Shown here one piece after another: positions 35,548-44,545 of a DNA stretch of 64,000 bases; positions within the stretch are counted from its first letter, which is position 1, and each line of letters starts with the position of its first letter. This DNA comes from Planctomycetota bacterium (GTDB taxonomy: Bacteria; Planctomycetota; UBA1135; GCA-002686595): assembly GCA_016220085.1 (NCBI GenBank), contig JACRIN010000034.1, positions 41,018 to 105,017 on the forward strand, read 5' to 3'. Below the pieces are notes generated by a model, which saw only the letters and a program-made list of their open reading frames with translations, made no database searches and was not told where the DNA came from. A program made the position numbers and the translations under genes.

Positions 35548-38115
35548 TCAGCGCCACGCCGGCGCCGCTTCGCCGCCTTCGGGAACGCGGTAGGGCAGCC
35601 AGACGAGCACCAGCGCGCGCACCTGGACTGCGGTCTTCTTCGGACGGAGGGTGACGCGCTCGATGGCGTCCGCGAGGCCGGCGAAGCGGCCGGTCTCCGC
35701 GGCGAGCGCGGCTTCGAGCTCGCTCTGGAGCTCGGTGAGCTCGGCGGTGACCGCGCGCACGTCCTCCTCGGCGCGCGCGACGTCGCCGGACTCGCGCGCG
35801 GAGCGACTGACCCCACGCGCGGCGGTCGCGGCGCGTCCGACGCTGCCCGAGACCGACTTGCGGCCGAAGACCATGCCGAGCAACGCGCTGCCGAACGAGA
35901 GCGCCGTCGACACCTTCGCGTCGCGGGCTTGCGCGGCTTGCACGTCGACCGACTGCTCGCGCTTGCGCTTGCGCTCCTCGAGCAGCGCGAGCTTCGGCGC
36001 GAACTTCTCGCGCAGGCGCGCGAGCGAGCGATCGCGATCCTCGCGCGCCGCTTGGTCGACGCGCAGGCGGAAGTCGCGCTCGCTCTCGCCTGGGGCGCCG
36101 ACGAGCTCGAGCTCCGCGTGGCGCCAGAGCCCGAGCGTCTGCGTGCGGAAGAGCGCGTCCGCGAACGACTTCTTCCACGCGTCGTAGGATCTCGGCTTCG
36201 CCGCGTCCGCGGGCAGCGCCGCGAAGGTCGCGACGTTGCCTCCACTCGCTCCGCGCGCCGCACTCGCCACGCTCGCTCCACTCGCCCCAGTCATCGGGGC
36301 GCTCATCGGCTCACTCTCGAGTTCCTCGAGGTCGAGCTCGACGGACTCCGCGCGCTCCCAATCGACGACCACCGGTCCGTCGGCGAAGCCGCAGATCCGG
36401 TTCGCGAGCGCGTCGCTCTCGAGCTTCGACTTCGCGTCGCTGAAGAAGACCTTCGCGGAGCCGAGCAACGCCGGCCGGTACTCGACCGCGCCGCCCAGCG
36501 CGTTGCCGAGCGCGCCGCGCACCGGCGCGAAGTACTGCGGCACCTCCGGCGGCAGCACCGGACGGCTCGCGGCGGACGCGGGGGACGAGCTCGTGCTCGC
36601 GTGGACCGGCGTGCCCGGTGTGACCGGCGTGACCGGCGCAGGCGTCGCGGGCCGAGTGGGTTGCGCGGGCGTCGGCGCCGCGGTCACGGGCTCGGCGGCG
36701 GAGCGCGCGCGCTGCGCGAGCGCCTTCAGCTCGACGCGCGTCATCGGACCGCGGAGGAACGACAACGCCCAGCGCGTCTCGAAAATCACCGGCCGATCCT
36801 CGTGCACGTTGTTCATCAGGAAGACGCGCGCGGTGAGCGACGAGAGCGTGCGCTCGACCTCCGCGCGATCGAATGCGCCGCCCGCCGTCGCCGCCGCGCC
36901 CTCGAGCCCGTCGAGCAACCGCGCCTTGTCGCGTTCGGTCTGCAGCCTGCCGACGAACCACGTGCCCGCGTTCGCGAGCCCCTTGTAGTCGAGATCGACC
37001 GGATTCTGCGTCGCGAGCACGATGCCGACGCCGAACGCGCGCGCCTGCTTCATCAGCGTGAGCAACGGCGCCTTCGACGGCGGGTTCGCGACCGGCGGGA
37101 AGTAGCCCGCGATCTCGTCCATGTACACCAACGCGCGCAGAGCGTTGGTGCCGCGCTGGCGGCGTACCCAAGCGAGCACCTGATTCAAGAGCAGCGAAAC
37201 GAAGAACATCCGCTGCGCGTCCGAGAGGTGCGCGATCGAAAGGATCGCGACGCGCGGCTTGCCTGCTTTCGTGTAGAGCAATGCGTCGATGTCCAGAGGC
37301 TCGCCTTCCATCCACGCGGCGAAACCGGGCGACGCGAGCAGGTTGTTGAGCTCGAGCGCGAGCTCGAAGCGCTCCTTCGCCGGATAGAACGACTCGAGGT
37401 CGAACACGCCGATGCGTTGCAGCTTCGGATCCTGGACCTCGCCGATCAGCGCGCCGAGCTCGAGATCGCGACCTTCGCTCCACGCGCGCTGCACGATCGT
37501 CGAGAGCAAGATGTGCCCGCGGCTCTTCAGTGGATCGCCGTCGACGCCCGCGAGCGCGAGCAAACTCGAAACCGTGGTCGCGACGCGCTCGCGGAAGCCT
37601 TCGACGTCCTCGCGCTCCTCTTCGCTCGGCGCCCGGAAGCTCTCGACGATCGAGAGCGAGCGCGCGGCGCTCGAGCCCGGCGTGTACACCGCGAATTCGG
37701 CGGCCGCGTGCAAGCGGCGGATGCGCTCGCCGTCTTGGCCCCACGTCGCGAGGCCGCGCGTCCAACGTTCGGCGGTCTCCGCGGCGAGCTGCTCGACGCT
37801 CTTCTGCGCGAGCTGCGCTTCGGCGGGATCGATCCAAGGCGCGAAGTCGCTCGCGCGGAGCTCGGGGAATCCGAGCATCAGGTTCGCGAGGTCGCCCTTC
37901 GGGTCGATCACGAGCACCGGGATCCCGTCGAGCGCAGCCTCTTCGATCAGCGTCGTGCAGAGGCCGGTCTTGCCGCTGCCGGTCATGCCGACGCAGACCG
38001 CGTGCGTGACCAGGTCCTTCGAGTCGTAGAGCAGGAGCTCGCCGGTGCGCGCGCCGCGCGCGAGGTCGTACTCGCCGCCCAAGTAGAAAGTGCCGAGGCC
38101 TTCGAAGTTCTGCAT
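35548..38115 (-). CDS. HerA-like ATPase with long C-terminal extension
   Basis: 855 residues. Walker A is GMTGSGKT (residues 43-50), followed by VLVIDPKGDLANLMLGFPEL and Walker B LVYMDEIAGYF, then IVLATQNPVDLDYK. This is the DUF87/HerA P-loop fold of hexameric DNA-pumping or conjugation-type ATPases. The C-terminal ~350 residues hold two low-complexity linkers (Pro/Thr-rich near 480-520; Gly/Ala/Ser-rich near 615-640), a charged coiled-coil, and a glycine/serine-rich segment SVGRAATAARG. No nuclease partner (NurA) is adjacent. Function unknown; a DNA-translocation or membrane-associated role is possible. Confidence 0.7.
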   Translation of the reverse strand: MQNFEGLGTFYLGGEYDLARGARTGELLLYDSKDLVTHAVCVGMTGSGKTGLCTTLIEEAALDGIPVLVIDPKGDLANLMLGFPELRASDFAPWIDPAEAQLAQKSVEQLAAETAERWTRGLATWGQDGERIRRLHAAAEFAVYTPGSSAARSLSIVESFRAPSEEEREDVEGFRERVATTVSSLLALAGVDGDPLKSRGHILLSTIVQRAWSEGRDLELGALIGEVQDPKLQRIGVFDLESFYPAKERFELALELNNLLASPGFAAWMEGEPLDIDALLYTKAGKPRVAILSIAHLSDAQRMFFVSLLLNQVLAWVRRQRGTNALRALVYMDEIAGYFPPVANPPSKAPLLTLMKQARAFGVGIVLATQNPVDLDYKGLANAGTWFVGRLQTERDKARLLDGLEGAAATAGGAFDRAEVERTLSSLTARVFLMNNVHEDRPVIFETRWALSFLRGPMTRVELKALAQRARSAAEPVTAAPTPAQPTRPATPAPVTPVTPGTPVHASTSSSPASAASRPVLPPEVPQYFAPVRGALGNALGGAVEYRPALLGSAKVFFSDAKSKLESDALANRICGFADGPVVVDWERAESVELDLEELESEPMSAPMTGASGASVASAARGASGGNVATFAALPADAAKPRSYDAWKKSFADALFRTQTLGLWRHAELELVGAPGESERDFRLRVDQAAREDRDRSLARLREKFAPKLALLEERKRKREQSVDVQAAQARDAKVSTALSFGSALLGMVFGRKSVSGSVGRAATAARGVSRSARESGDVARAEEDVRAVTAELTELQSELEAALAAETGRFAGLADAIERVTLRPKKTAVQVRALVLVWLPYRVPEGGEAAPAWR

Positions 38116-38146
38116 CGTCGCCGCTCCGCGTCGTGTGGAGCGTGCG

Positions 38147-38175
38147 ACGCTACCCGCCCGCGGCGCGCGCGGCAA
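38147..38175 (-). promoter_or_regulatory. Predicted promoter of the HerA-like ATPase gene
   Basis: Minus strand TTGCCG (38175-38170), 17 bases, TAGCGT (38152-38147), about 31 bases before the ATG. Confidence 0.5.
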
Positions 38176-38210
38176 TCCGGCCGCTCGGTCCGCGGCGAGC
38201 CGCGCCGGCG

Positions 38211-38810
38211 CTACGCGAAGACGAGATCGAACAGCCGGCGTACCGAGGCATCGGTCGAGAGCTCGTCGAGCTCCGACGGCGTCACCCAACGCAGCTCGTG
38301 CGATTCGTCGCTCAGCACCGCGCGTGCGTGCGGCGGCGCGAACACGACGAAACGCGTGTCGAGGTGCAGGTGTTCGGGCTCGTTCGCGCGCACGGGGATC
38401 GTGTGGACGTCGAGATCGAGCGGCTCGGGATCGATCGCGAGCTCGGCGATGCCCGACTCCTCGACGCACTCGCGCAGCGCGACGCCGATCAAGTTCGCAT
38501 CGCCGTCGCAGTGGCCGCCGAGCTGCAGCCAGCGACTCAATTTCCGGTGATGGGTGAGCAACGCCGCGCCGCGCGCGCGATCGACGACGAGCGCCGACGC
38601 GGTCAGGTGGCCGACGAGGAGCGTGCGCCGGTGCGCGTCGCAGGGATGCGCGTCGACGAACGCGAGCATGCGCTCGCGTTCCTGCGCCTGGGCCTCGTCG
38701 CGGGGCGCGTAGCGCTCGAGGATCCGCCGCGCGAGCACGAGATCGTCGTGCGGAGCGAGCCGCGCGTCGCCCACGCACCAAGCCGCGAGCTCGCGCCGCG
38801 CGAGGTCCAT
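38211..38810 (-). CDS. NUDIX hydrolase
   Basis: 199 residues. The Nudix box is recognisable: GGHCDGDANLIGVALRECVEESGI contains the catalytic RE-x2-EE-x-G helix, but the first glutamate of the consensus is alanine. A ~60-residue helical N-terminal part precedes it, as in the family of NUDIX proteins with a short N-terminal extension. The substrate (a nucleoside diphosphate linked to another group) is unknown. It begins 10 bases after the ettA stop and is probably co-transcribed with it. Confidence 0.8.
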   Translation of the reverse strand: MDLARRELAAWCVGDARLAPHDDLVLARRILERYAPRDEAQAQERERMLAFVDAHPCDAHRRTLLVGHLTASALVVDRARGAALLTHHRKLSRWLQLGGHCDGDANLIGVALRECVEESGIAELAIDPEPLDLDVHTIPVRANEPEHLHLDTRFVVFAPPHARAVLSDESHELRWVTPSELDELSTDASVRRLFDLVFA

Positions 38811-38820
38811 CGCCGCGCGC

Positions 38821-40518
<1,698 letters not shown>

Positions 40519-40529
40519 AGGGGGCGAAG

Positions 40530-40558
40530 AGGATAGCTCCGCGGCGCCGATCCGCCAG
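40530..40558 (-). promoter_or_regulatory. Predicted promoter of ettA
   Basis: Minus strand CTGGCG (40558-40553), 17 bases, TATCCT (40535-40530); 11 bases remain to the start codon, so the leader is at most a few bases. Confidence 0.55.
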
Positions 40559-40577
40559 GGCGAACGACGCGGCGCGA

Positions 40578-40607
40578 TTGGTCGGGTCGGGGCCCGCGGG
40601 CTATCTT
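40578..40607 (+). promoter_or_regulatory. Predicted promoter of the ALDH7-type gene
   Basis: TTGGTC (40578-40583), 18 bases, TATCTT (40602-40607), 36 bases before the ATG. With the ettA promoter it forms a compact divergent pair. Confidence 0.65.
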
Positions 40608-40643
40608 GTCGGGCCCTTTTGACGCGCGAACGGAGCTCACGAC

Positions 40644-42188
40644 ATGTCCCAAGCGACCCTGACCCAGCACGACTTCCTGAAGAAACTCGGCCTCAAGGCG
40701 GAGAACTCCGGCGCCTACGACGGCGCATGGCGCAAGACCAAGGGGAAGGTGCTCGAGAGCAAGAACCCCGCGACCGGCGAAGTGATCGCGACCGTGCGTC
40801 AAGCGACGCGCGCCGACTACGACGCGTGCGTCGCCGCGGCGCACGAAGCGTTCCTGCGCTGGCGTGAAGTGCCCGCTCCGAAGCGCGGCGAGATCGTCCG
40901 CCGGATGGGCGATCGTCTGCGCGCGCACAAGGATCCGCTCGGCCGCCTGATCAGCCTCGAGATGGGCAAGATCCTCCAAGAGGGGCTCGGCGAGGTCCAG
41001 GAAGCGATCGACATGTGCGATTTCGCCGTCGGGCAGTCGCGGATGCTCTACGGCCTCGCGATGCACTCCGAGCGGCCGGGTCACGCGATGCGCGAGAGCT
41101 GGCATCCGCTCGGCGTCGTCGGCGTGATCACCGCGTTCAACTTCCCGATGGCGGTGTGGGCGTGGAACTCGATGCTCGCGTACATCGCGGGCGACGCGTG
41201 CGTGTGGAAGCCCGCCGGCACCGTGCCGCTCTGCGCGATCGCGATGACCAACGTCGTCCGGCCGGTGCTCGAAGAGGAGGGTTTCGGCGCGCTCGCGGGG
41301 CTCGTCGTCGGGCCGTCCGCGGAAGTCGGTGAGCCGATGCTCCACGACGCGCGCGTGCCGCTGATCTCGTTCACCGGCTCGACCTCGGTCGGTCGCAAGG
41401 TCGCGAGCGCGGTCGCGGCGCGCTTCGGACGCACGATCCTCGAGCTCGGCGGAAACAACGCGCTCGTCGTGATGGACGACGCGGACCTCGATCTCGCGCT
41501 GCCTGCGATCGTCTTCGGCTCGGTCGGCACCGCGGGCCAGCGTTGCACGACGACGCGGCGGTTGATCGTGCACGAGAAGCTCGCCGCGGAGGTCGAGCGC
41601 CGGCTCGTCAAGGCCTACTCCGGCGTGCGCATCGGCGATCCGTGCGCGCAAGGGACGCTGTGCGGCCCGTTGGTGACGCCGGAGTCCGTCGAGGAGATGC
41701 AAGCCGCGCTGGTCAAGGTGAAGGAGCAGGGCGGCGAGATCCTCTACGGCGGCGAGCGTGTGAAGCTGAAGGGCCCGCTCGCGGGCGGCAACTTCGTCCG
41801 TCCGGCGATCGTGCGCGCGGAGAACCACTGGCCGATCGTGCAAGAAGAGACCTTCGCGCCGATCCTCTACGTGATCCGCTGCAAGGACGTCGACGACGCG
41901 ATCGCGAAGCAGAACGGCGTGCCGCAAGGGCTCTCGTCGTCGATCTTCACGATGAACGTCCGCCACGCGGAGCAGTTCATGTCCGCGGTCGGCTCCGACT
42001 GCGGCATCGCGAACGTCAACATCGGCACGAGCGGCGCCGAGATCGGCGGAGCGTTCGGCGGCGAGAAGGAAACCGGCGGCGGCCGCGAGTCGGGCTCCGA
42101 CGCGTGGAAGGCGTACATGCGCCGCCAGACGAACACGGTCAACTGGTCGCGCGCGCTGCCGCTCGCCCAGGGCATCCAGTTCGGTTGA
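40644..42188 (+). CDS. Alpha-aminoadipate semialdehyde dehydrogenase (ALDH7/antiquitin type)
   Basis: 514 residues with all ALDH catalytic elements: Asn166 in AFNFP, FTGSTSVG, Glu267 in LELGGNN and the nucleophile Cys301 in GTAGQRC. The early motif GAYDGAW and the end SGSDAWKAYMRRQTNTVNWS are specific to ALDH7 (AmaB, PaaZ-like excluded). The enzyme oxidises 2-aminoadipate semialdehyde (or its cyclic piperideine form) to 2-aminoadipate with NAD. It would complete lysine breakdown begun by lat at 23.1 kb; the two genes are not in one operon. It is divergent from ettA. Confidence 0.9.
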   Translation: MSQATLTQHDFLKKLGLKAENSGAYDGAWRKTKGKVLESKNPATGEVIATVRQATRADYDACVAAAHEAFLRWREVPAPKRGEIVRRMGDRLRAHKDPLGRLISLEMGKILQEGLGEVQEAIDMCDFAVGQSRMLYGLAMHSERPGHAMRESWHPLGVVGVITAFNFPMAVWAWNSMLAYIAGDACVWKPAGTVPLCAIAMTNVVRPVLEEEGFGALAGLVVGPSAEVGEPMLHDARVPLISFTGSTSVGRKVASAVAARFGRTILELGGNNALVVMDDADLDLALPAIVFGSVGTAGQRCTTTRRLIVHEKLAAEVERRLVKAYSGVRIGDPCAQGTLCGPLVTPESVEEMQAALVKVKEQGGEILYGGERVKLKGPLAGGNFVRPAIVRAENHWPIVQEETFAPILYVIRCKDVDDAIAKQNGVPQGLSSSIFTMNVRHAEQFMSAVGSDCGIANVNIGTSGAEIGGAFGGEKETGGGRESGSDAWKAYMRRQTNTVNWSRALPLAQGIQFG

Positions 42189-42245
42189 GCGGCGGAGCGC
42201 GCGCGACGCGAGTCGCACGCGCTCGAACTTCGAGCAGGCCGAGCC

Positions 42246-42261
42246 GCGGGCCGAAGCCCGC
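42246..42261. terminator. Short hairpin between convergent genes
   Basis: GCGGGC-CGAA-GCCCGC lies between the stop codons of the ALDH7-type gene and the glycosyltransferase. The stem is only 6 bp and no T-run follows. Confidence 0.3.
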
Positions 42262-42294
42262 GCCGCCCGAGCAGGAGCTTCTCTCGCCGGTTTG

Positions 42295-43041
42295 CTAGCC
42301 GAAATAGCGGCGCCGGATCTTCCGGAGCTGCCAGAGCGAGCGCAGGAGGTCCAACGGCTCGACCTTGGAGCCCGCGACGTCGTGCCAGCGGTTCAGCGTG
42401 AACTCGTAGAGCACGTTTTCGACCGCCGGCAGGCCTCGGTCGCGCGCGAGCACCTTGCGGCGCGCCAGGATTTCGATGTCGAAGACCCAGCGGCCGACGA
42501 ACGGCTCGGCGAAGAGCTCGCGCGTGTGCGGCAGCACGCGCACCAGCTTCGCGCCGCACTGCGTGTCGTAGATCGGCATCCCGAGCGTCAGCGAAGCCGC
42601 GGTCGCGAACACTCGGCCGACGTAGTGGCGCAACGGTTGACGATCGATGTTCCGGCCGAGAAGCGCGACGCGGGCTCCCGTGACGAATTCGAGCGCGGGC
42701 TTCGCTTCGAGCAAGCGCCGGAAGTCCTCGATCACCTCGATCGGCGTCGCGAGGTCGGCGTCCCAGTAGCCGACGTAGCCGGGCTTGCGCGCGAGCGCGG
42801 TGAGCACGCCTTGGCGCACCGCTTCCGCCTTGCCCTGATTGCGCTCGAGCGCGAGCACCTCGACCCGCGCCTCGAAACCCTTGCGCACGTCGTCGAGGCG
42901 CGCTCGTGTCCCATCCATCGAGCCGTCATCCACCAGGACCAGGTCGACCTCGCCCGAGCGCGCGAGCTCCGCGCGAATCGCCGCGACCGCGAGACGCGCC
43001 GCTTCGTTGAAGCAGGGGATCACGACGGCGGCGCGGGCCAT
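42295..43041 (-). CDS. Family 2 glycosyltransferase (ALG5/DPG-like)
   Basis: 248 residues. VVIPCFNEAARL, LVDDGSMDGT, RNQGKAEAVRQG and the metal motif YWDADLATP are followed by the family-typical QCGAKLVR and W-x-FDIE(I/L). This group uses a nucleotide sugar to charge polyprenyl phosphate. There is no membrane anchor. A TAGAAT box lies 9 bases before the ATG. The gene is separated from the next one (divergent) by 137 bases. The partner enzymes are not obvious. Confidence 0.85.
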   Translation of the reverse strand: MARAAVVIPCFNEAARLAVAAIRAELARSGEVDLVLVDDGSMDGTRARLDDVRKGFEARVEVLALERNQGKAEAVRQGVLTALARKPGYVGYWDADLATPIEVIEDFRRLLEAKPALEFVTGARVALLGRNIDRQPLRHYVGRVFATAASLTLGMPIYDTQCGAKLVRVLPHTRELFAEPFVGRWVFDIEILARRKVLARDRGLPAVENVLYEFTLNRWHDVAGSKVEPLDLLRSLWQLRKIRRRYFG

Positions 43042-43050
43042 GGGCCCCGA

Positions 43051-43056
43051 ATTCTA
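43051..43056 (-). promoter_or_regulatory. Candidate -10 box of the glycosyltransferase gene
   Basis: TAGAAT on the minus strand, 9 bases from the start codon; -35 unclear. Confidence 0.35.
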
Positions 43057-43178
43057 GAGTCGCCGACGGCCAAAGCACGCCGCAGGTCGAGGTTGGCGAG
43101 CTTCCGAGGGTGCCGGGCATGGAGGCTCGGCTCGCGTCGGTCTATCCTCGAGTTCGTCCCCAGTCCGAACGGAACCCG

Positions 43179-44465
43179 ATGACGATGCTCTGGTGTTGGC
43201 TCGCAGCCGTGGCGCTCACGATCGCCCCGCAGGACAGGAATGCCGGTCGGCGCGACGCGACGCCGAACCAAGGTCCGCCGCAGGTGCTGAACATCACCTG
43301 CTATCCCGATCGAGTCGTGTTCGACGGCGTCGGAGAGGTGGCGACGCAGAACCCGCTCGCGACCGCGCTTGGTCGCGCCGGTCCCGGCACGCGCATCCTC
43401 GTGCAGGCGGGCGACTATCCCGCGTTCGCGATCGGCTACGGCAAGCCGTCGCCGTGGAATGCGCAGACCGGCGGCGGCAACGCGAACTCGCCGGTGCTGA
43501 TCGAAGGCCAAGGCGAGGTCTGGATCCGAGCGGGCAAGGCGAGCGACACGATCGGCATCAGCCAAGCGGTGCCCAACGGTTGGTTCACGTTCAAGAATCT
43601 GAAGATCGCGTGCGGCTATCGCGCGGGGATCTTCTTCAACGCGGACGGCGGCAAGTCGACGCACGCGGGCTTCCGCTTCTGGGATTGCGACGTCATCGGC
43701 GGCTGGGATCACCTGACGCAGACCGGACAGAAGTCGAAGTGGGGCGTTTGGGGCTCCGGCATCGCGGCGTTCGAGTTCCGCGGCGCGACGCGGCGCGCGT
43801 TGGTGCAGGACGTGCGTTGGGAGCACGGCTTCTACCTGCAGAATCTGAAGGGCGACGTGCTGATCGAGAACGTCGACGCGATGCGGCTCGGGCGCACGTT
43901 CTGCCAGGTCACCGCGCGTTCGAAAGAAGGTCCGGCGGGCGTCGGCACGGTGACGATCCGCAACTGCAAGGTCTCCGACGTCGGCATTTCGAGCGGCGAC
44001 AACTACAAGGGCGGCTCGGCGCTGACGTTCGCCGGGCGCCACCGCGGCGACATCGTCGTCGAGAAAAATGTGTTCCGTGCGGGCTTCACGCCCGCGTTGC
44101 GCACACTGACGCGCGAAGGCTCGCCGTACGGGACCAGCGCGTTGGTCGCGTGGGACCGCGGCGCGGGCGAGGCGAACGGTTTGCTGCTCCTGCGCGACAA
44201 CGACTTCGAGATGGCGCAGGGCTGCGGCGATCGTCCGTTGGTGTCGCTCGGCGGCTGCCGTGAGATCCGGATGGAGGGCAAGAACCGCTTCGTCTCGGGT
44301 GGGCAGCAGCCCGCGCTCGCGATCGATCCGCTCGACGACGACGGCAACGTCGCGAACACGCTCGTCGGCAGTCTCGCGGTCTCGAACGAGACGGTCGTGC
44401 GCGGTCGCGTGACGCGGCGCGGCGAGGAGCTCGAGCTGCGTTCGCTCTTCGCGCGCGCCCGCTAA
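43179..44465 (+). CDS. Exported right-handed beta-helix protein
   Basis: 428 residues with a short hydrophobic signal peptide (MLWCWLAAVALTIA). The body shows repeated short strands ending in N/D turns (ILVQAGDYPAF, FTFKNLKIACGY, GDVLIENVDAM, GTVTIRNCKVSDVG, GDIVVEKNVFRAG, LLLLRDNDFEM), the pattern of parallel beta-helix polysaccharide-binding or lyase proteins. A catalytic centre cannot be identified. Start ATG 43179; a second ATG six bases later fits the signal peptide equally. TATCCT at 43143-43148 is a possible -10. A bidirectional hairpin follows the stop. Confidence 0.65.
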   Translation: MTMLWCWLAAVALTIAPQDRNAGRRDATPNQGPPQVLNITCYPDRVVFDGVGEVATQNPLATALGRAGPGTRILVQAGDYPAFAIGYGKPSPWNAQTGGGNANSPVLIEGQGEVWIRAGKASDTIGISQAVPNGWFTFKNLKIACGYRAGIFFNADGGKSTHAGFRFWDCDVIGGWDHLTQTGQKSKWGVWGSGIAAFEFRGATRRALVQDVRWEHGFYLQNLKGDVLIENVDAMRLGRTFCQVTARSKEGPAGVGTVTIRNCKVSDVGISSGDNYKGGSALTFAGRHRGDIVVEKNVFRAGFTPALRTLTREGSPYGTSALVAWDRGAGEANGLLLLRDNDFEMAQGCGDRPLVSLGGCREIRMEGKNRFVSGGQQPALAIDPLDDDGNVANTLVGSLAVSNETVVRGRVTRRGEELELRSLFARAR

Positions 44466-44472
44466 AAGCGAT

Positions 44473-44516
44473 CGGCCGCCCGCCCCAAGTCCCGTGGGAC
44501 TTCGAGCGGGCGGCCG
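44473..44516. terminator. Nested bidirectional hairpin between convergent genes
   Basis: An outer 10-bp stem (44473-44482 with 44507-44516) encloses an inner 7-bp stem (44487-44493 with 44496-44502) with a 2-base loop. It lies 8 bases after the beta-helix gene stop and 30 bases from the convergent gene's stop, so it can serve both. Confidence 0.7.
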
Positions 44517-44545
44517 TGGAGATCGCGTCGAGACGCGGGTCTCGT

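Noticed and set aside
43143..43148. TATCCT before the beta-helix gene as a firm promoter
   Set aside because: The -10 matches the window pattern but no -35 with the right spacing is convincing, so it is only mentioned with the gene.
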